Of a DNA stretch of 64,000 nt, positions 58,166-64,000 are shown piece by piece. The notes beneath the pieces are model-generated. The model was not told the origin of the DNA, did no database searches, and saw only the letters and a list, made by a program, of their open reading frames with translations. This stretch comes from VAXT01 sp963728535 (GTDB lineage Bacteria; Actinomycetota; Thermoleophilia; Gaiellales; Gaiellaceae). Where the stretch lies: positions 2,046,001 through 2,110,000 of the forward strand of contig CAVSKK010000001.1 in the NCBI GenBank assembly GCA_963728535.1, in the 5' to 3' direction. The position numbers and the translations under genes were made by a program. Each line of letters begins with the position of its first letter. Position 1 is the first letter of the stretch.

Positions 58166-58939
58166 GTGGCCGCGCTGATCGCAGTCGCAGCAGTTGCAGT
58201 CCTCCTGCTGATCTTCCTCTCGTCGGCGGTCCGCGTCGCGCGGGAGTACGAGCGAGGCGTGATCTTCCGGCTCGGCCGCCTGAAGTCGCCACCCAAGGGC
58301 CCTGGCATCTTCCTGCTCATCCCGATCATCGACAAGATGGTCCGGGTCGACCTCCGCACGGTGACCCTGAACGTCCCGCCGCAGGAGGTGATCACGAAGG
58401 ACAACGTCCCGGTCCGCGTGAACGCCGTCGCCTACTTCCGCATCATCCACCCCGAGAACGCGATCGTGCAGATCGAGAACTTCATGGTCGCGACCTCGCA
58501 GATCTCACAGACGACGCTGCGCAGCGTTCTCGGCCAGCACTCGCTCGACGAGCTGCTCTCGGAGCGCGACAAGATCAACGCGATCCTCCAGCAGATCATC
58601 GACGAGGCGACCTCACCCTGGGGCATCAAGGTTTCGATCGTCGAGGTCAAGGACGTCGAGATCCCCGGCGGCATGCAGCGCGCGATGGCCCGCCAGGCCG
58701 AGGCCGAGCGCGAGCGGCGCGCAAAGGTGATCGCCGCCGAGGGCGAGTTCCAGGCCTCCGAGCGCCTGAAGGACGCCGCGCAGGTGCTGTCGGAGAACCC
58801 GATGTCGCTCCAGCTCCGGTTCCTGCAGACGATGCTCGAGATCAGCTCGGAGCGCTCGTCGACGATCATCCTGCCGCTGCCGATCGAGCTCTTCCGGCCG
58901 CTGATCGAAGCCTCGCACGGCTACGGGCAGAAGAGCTGA
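58166..58939 (+). CDS. Slipin/stomatin-like SPFH protein
   Basis: A 257-residue protein with one N-terminal membrane helix, then the SPFH domain: YERGVIFRLGRLKSPPKGPG, VDLRTVTLNVPPQEVITKDNV and LDELLSERDKIN. A coiled coil rich in Ala/Glu/Arg follows (AMARQAEAERERRAKVIAAEGE). It forms oligomeric membrane scaffolds and is the usual partner of NfeD. Its TGA overlaps the proposed CTG start of the GalT-like gene. Confidence 0.95.
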   Translation: MAALIAVAAVAVLLLIFLSSAVRVAREYERGVIFRLGRLKSPPKGPGIFLLIPIIDKMVRVDLRTVTLNVPPQEVITKDNVPVRVNAVAYFRIIHPENAIVQIENFMVATSQISQTTLRSVLGQHSLDELLSERDKINAILQQIIDEATSPWGIKVSIVEVKDVEIPGGMQRAMARQAEAERERRAKVIAAEGEFQASERLKDAAQVLSENPMSLQLRFLQTMLEISSERSSTIILPLPIELFRPLIEASHGYGQKS

Positions 58940-59868
58940 CTCCGCCAGACCTTCGGCACGACCCACTCTCAGGCCGAACCGTCGTCATCGCACCGGCGCG
59001 AGCGGGCCGTCCGGGCGCCAAGCGCGGCGCGATCGATCCGCCTTCTGCTGAAGAGCTCGAGCAGTGCCCCTTCGACGAGGGCCGCGAGGACCGTACGCCT
59101 CCCGAGACCTTCGCGGTCGCACCGGCTCGACGGCAGCCCGACTCGCCGGGCTGGCAGGTGCGAGTCGTCCCGAACCTCTACCCGGCGTTCGACCACCAGG
59201 AGGTCGTCGTCCACACGCCGCGGCACGTGCGCTCGGTCGCCGAGCTCACCGATGACGAGCTGGCACCGATCGCAACCGCGTGGCACCAACGGCGCGAGGC
59301 TGCGCGCGCTGCCGGCTTTGCGCATCCGTACCTCCTAGTCAACGAAGGCAGGGAGGCGGGGGCGAGTCTCCCGCACAGTCACTCTCAGCTCGTCTGGCTC
59401 CGCGAAGCGCCGCCCGAGGTCGCCCTGGAGCTTCCTCGGCTGCAGCAAAGCAACTGCGCCCTCTGCGAGGTGCTCCAGGACGAAGCGCTCGAGATCGCGC
59501 TCGGCGGGGACCTCTCGCTACGAGCCGCTTCGGCCGGCCGCGTTCCGTACGAGCTGCTGATCGCGCCGCGTGCGCACGAGGCCGATCCCCGGGAGGATGA
59601 TCTCGCTTCCGCACTGGCGCTCCTCCGCCGCGCGATCATTGCCCTGCGCGAGCAGGAAGGGCCGGTGCCGTTGAACGCCTGGTTGCACACGGGGGCCCAC
59701 TGGCACTTCGAGGTCGTCCCGAGGCTCACCGTCTTCGCCGGGCTCGAGCTCGGCGCCGGCCTGTACGTGAACTGGCTTCCGCCCGACGAAGCCGCGACGC
59801 GCCTGCGCGGAGGACCCCCTAGCTCTTGGGCTCGGTGCCCTCGGACGAGTGGTCCGGGTCGCCGTTGA
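58936..59868 (+). CDS. Galactose-1-phosphate uridylyltransferase-family (HIT) protein
   Basis: 310 residues if started at CTG 58936 (CTGA overlap). The first in-frame ATG or GTG is only at 59158, after 74 clearly conserved residues (RHDPLSGRTVVIAPARAGRP, then CPFDEG-EDRTPPE). The catalytic HxHxQ is HSHSQ (147-151), and a second HIT-like half has GAHWHFEV. It is a nucleotidyl transferase or phosphorylase for sugar-1-phosphates. The usual CPFC zinc pair reads C44-P-F-D47, so one zinc ligand is lost. The last 50 nt overlap merR on the other strand, and the C-terminal GGPPSSWARC... tail may be non-native. Confidence 0.82.
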   Translation: MTPPDLRHDPLSGRTVVIAPARAGRPGAKRGAIDPPSAEELEQCPFDEGREDRTPPETFAVAPARRQPDSPGWQVRVVPNLYPAFDHQEVVVHTPRHVRSVAELTDDELAPIATAWHQRREAARAAGFAHPYLLVNEGREAGASLPHSHSQLVWLREAPPEVALELPRLQQSNCALCEVLQDEALEIALGGDLSLRAASAGRVPYELLIAPRAHEADPREDDLASALALLRRAIIALREQEGPVPLNAWLHTGAHWHFEVVPRLTVFAGLELGAGLYVNWLPPDEAATRLRGGPPSSWARCPRTSGPGRR

Positions 59869-60145
59869 GCTCGCGGAAGCGCTGCGCGGCCTCGATGGCG
59901 GCGCCGAGGTTCAGCCCTTTGTCCTTGGCCTGCTTGATCAGCATCACCGTCTCGAGCGCGTCCATGTCGTAGATCCGCTGCTTGCGTCCCTTCGTCGGAA
60001 TGTGAGCCTTGTTCGTCCAGTAATCGAGCTGCATCTTCGAGATGCCCGCGATCTGACACACCTGGCCGAGGTAGAGCTCGATCTTGTCCAGATGGTCCGC
60101 GAGATCGATTGGCTCTAGAAGATCGACTTGTCTGCTGGCAGCCAT
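59819..60145 (-). CDS. MerR-family transcriptional regulator
   Basis: A 108-residue protein with the MerR winged helix: LYLGQVCQIAGISKMQLDYWTNKAHIPTKG, then RIYDMDALETVMLIKQAKDKGLNLGAAIEAAQ. It is short, with no effector domain, like chromosome-remodelling or cell-cycle type MerR proteins. ATG 60145 is preferred over GTG 60148 because GGGAG stands 4-5 nt before it. It has its own consensus-like promoter between gyrA and itself. Confidence 0.87.
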   Translation of the reverse strand: MAASRQVDLLEPIDLADHLDKIELYLGQVCQIAGISKMQLDYWTNKAHIPTKGRKQRIYDMDALETVMLIKQAKDKGLNLGAAIEAAQRFRELNGDPDHSSEGTEPKS

Positions 60146-60197
60146 CACTCTCTCCCGGCGGGTGAATGAAACCCCTCGCCGCGAAGATATATCGCTC

Positions 60198-62792
<2,595 letters not shown>

Positions 62793-62809
62793 TCACGCCT
62801 CCCTCACGA

Positions 62810-64000
62810 TCAGACGTCCAGGAATCTGACGTCCTTCGCGTTCGACTCGATGAAATTGCGGCGCGGTTCGACCTGGTCGCCCATCAGCATCGAGAACATC
62901 CGGTCGGCCGCGGCCGCGTCTTCGACCTCGACCTTGATCAGCATCCGCTTCGCCGGATCCATCGTCGTCATCCAGAGCTCCTCGGGGTTCATCTCGCCGA
63001 GGCCCTTGAACCGGCCGATGTTGATCCCCTCTTTCGCGAGCTCGAGCGCTTCGTAGCGGAGCTCTTCGAACGTCTCTGCAGTGCGCTCCTTCTTGCCGAG
63101 CGTAAGCGTGAACGGCGGCATGCCCAAAAACTCGTACGAGCCGCGCGTACGAGCGCCGCAGGTTCGCGTAGACCGGCGAGGCGAAAAGGTCGGTCGGGAT
63201 CGTCACGTGACTCGCAGCGCTCGTCTCGACCTCGACGATCTTGATCGTCGTGAACTCGTCGGTCTGCTCGAGCACCGAGAGCTCGTGGCCTGCCTCGCCG
63301 ACGGACACGAGCGTCTTCGCGAGATCCTTGCCGGCGGCCGCATCGATGTCGACCTCGACCAGCCGATGCTCGATGACGAACGTCGCCGCGGCCTGTCCGA
63401 AGTCGGCGCGCAAACGCTGGGTCCAGCCCTCGAACTCGTTCAGCGTCTTCGTGAAGCGCCGGTAGCGAGCCTCGGTCAGCTTCTGAGCCTCTCCTTCGCG
63501 CGGGGCGACGACGATGTCCTTCACCCGCTCCGCGACGAGGATGTCCTCGAACTGGGACTCCTTCTCGACGTACTGCTCGCGGCTCCCGATCTTCACGCGG
63601 TAGAGCGGCGGGACGGCGATGTAGATGTAGCCGCCCTCGACCAGCTCCTGCATCTGCCGGTAGAGGAACGTGAGGATCAGCGTGCGGATGTGGGAACCGT
63701 CGACGTCGGCGTCGGTCATGACGATCACGCGGTGGTAGCGGAGCTTCTCCAGGTCGAACTCGTCGCCGATCCCCGTGCCGATCGCGGTGATCATCGACTG
63801 GATCTCGAGGTTCGAGAGGACCTTGTTGATCCGGTTCTTCTCCGAGTTGATTACCTTCCCGCGCAGCGGCAGGATCGCCTGGAACGTTCGGTCCCGCGCA
63901 TCGATCGCCGAGCCTCCGGCCGAGTTGCCCTCGACGAGGTAGAGCTCGGCCGACTCGGGATCGGTGATCGAGCAGTCGGCGAGTTTGCCGGGTAGCGCCA
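62810..64000 (-). pseudogene. gyrB: DNA gyrase subunit B, C-terminal part, with an apparent frameshift (cut by window edge)
   Basis: The minus strand from the edge reads LADCSITDPESAELYLVEG, the TOPRIM domain (EGNSAGGSA, PLRGKVINSEKNRI, VIVMTDADVDGSHIRTL) and on to SPVYANLRRSYARLV. The frame then breaks near 63135. The next frame continues EFLGMPPFTLTLGKKERTAE, GINIGRFKGLGEMNPEEL, MGDQVEPRRNFIE and stops at 62810. Skipping one C in GTA-C-GAG gives a continuous SYARLVEFLGMPPF. Since GyrB is essential, an error in the sequence or a recoding event is more likely than real loss. The usual EGDSAGG Asp is Asn here. Confidence 0.9.

Overview
This is a dense, high-GC bacterial chromosome segment with short gaps, many 1-4 nt gene overlaps and GTG/TTG starts. 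Gene content and protein style (a gyrase insensitive-type residue pattern, NHEJ Ku plus LigD, an ECF42 sigma factor with DGPF/YCII genes, a two-TM DUF6458-like protein, a split fab cluster) point to an actinobacterium. I think a Thermoleophilia-like lineage (Gaiellales/Solirubrobacterales) is most likely, but this is inference and I ran no search. I see no transposase, integrase, prophage or CRISPR array.

Layout. 1-5 kb: coxB start, small membrane protein, M23 peptidase, GGDEF/HD-GYP protein, secreted FN3 protein, tRNA-Lys(CTT). 5-9 kb: SGNH-like protein and a three-gene UDP-sugar operon (dehydrogenase, Gfo/Idh oxidoreductase, hexapeptide acyltransferase). 9-14 kb: secreted subtilase, SpoIID protein, membrane Ser/Thr kinase. 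13.8-17.4 kb: dTDP-rhamnose genes rmlB and rmlA-rmlC-rmlD, around a lipoprotein gene with an in-frame stop. 17.5-28.8 kb: Hsp20-Lon, M23 protein, Zur-like regulator with ZIP transporter under a Zur-type box, two half-size TauE proteins, otsB, polX, a glycosyltransferase, thioredoxin. 28.8-33 kb: lone ABC permease and a TPP-riboswitch operon thiD-thiM-thiE-thiL. 33-42.8 kb: MrfA-like helicase, YCII pair with an ECF42 sigma factor read through into an amidinotransferase-type enzyme, LOG-like protein, NDH-2, GNAT protein, HD-GYP protein. 42.7-46 kb: LigD and Ku. 46-54.7 kb: a long minus-strand lipid block (fabZ-fabH-fabD-fabG-fabF, HAD, GNAT, accD, accA) divergent from birA. 54.6-64 kb: PGRP-type amidase, NfeD protease-slipin-GalT operon, MerR regulator, gyrA and the end of gyrB.

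Three things recur. (1) About twenty genes have a -10-like TANNNT or GATAAT element 6-9 nt before the start codon and no clear Shine-Dalgarno, which is the layout of leaderless mRNAs. In four divergent pairs the two -10 elements overlap on one near-symmetric sequence, and in a fifth a -10 lies over the neighbour's start codon. (2) Several overlapping downstream genes have no ATG/GTG/TTG where their conserved N-terminus begins; a CTG (three times in the form CTGA) or ATA overlapping the upstream stop fits instead. (3) gyrB, gyrA and rmlD each need a one-base shift to give a normal protein, each time by dropping a C in front of GAG. Patterns 2 and 3 could be biology or assembly error; raw reads and orthologues would decide.

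Functionally the window combines cell-envelope building (sugar nucleotides, peptidoglycan hydrolases, secreted proteases), fatty-acid and malonyl-CoA synthesis, thiamine salvage, metal control, c-di-GMP signalling and DNA maintenance.
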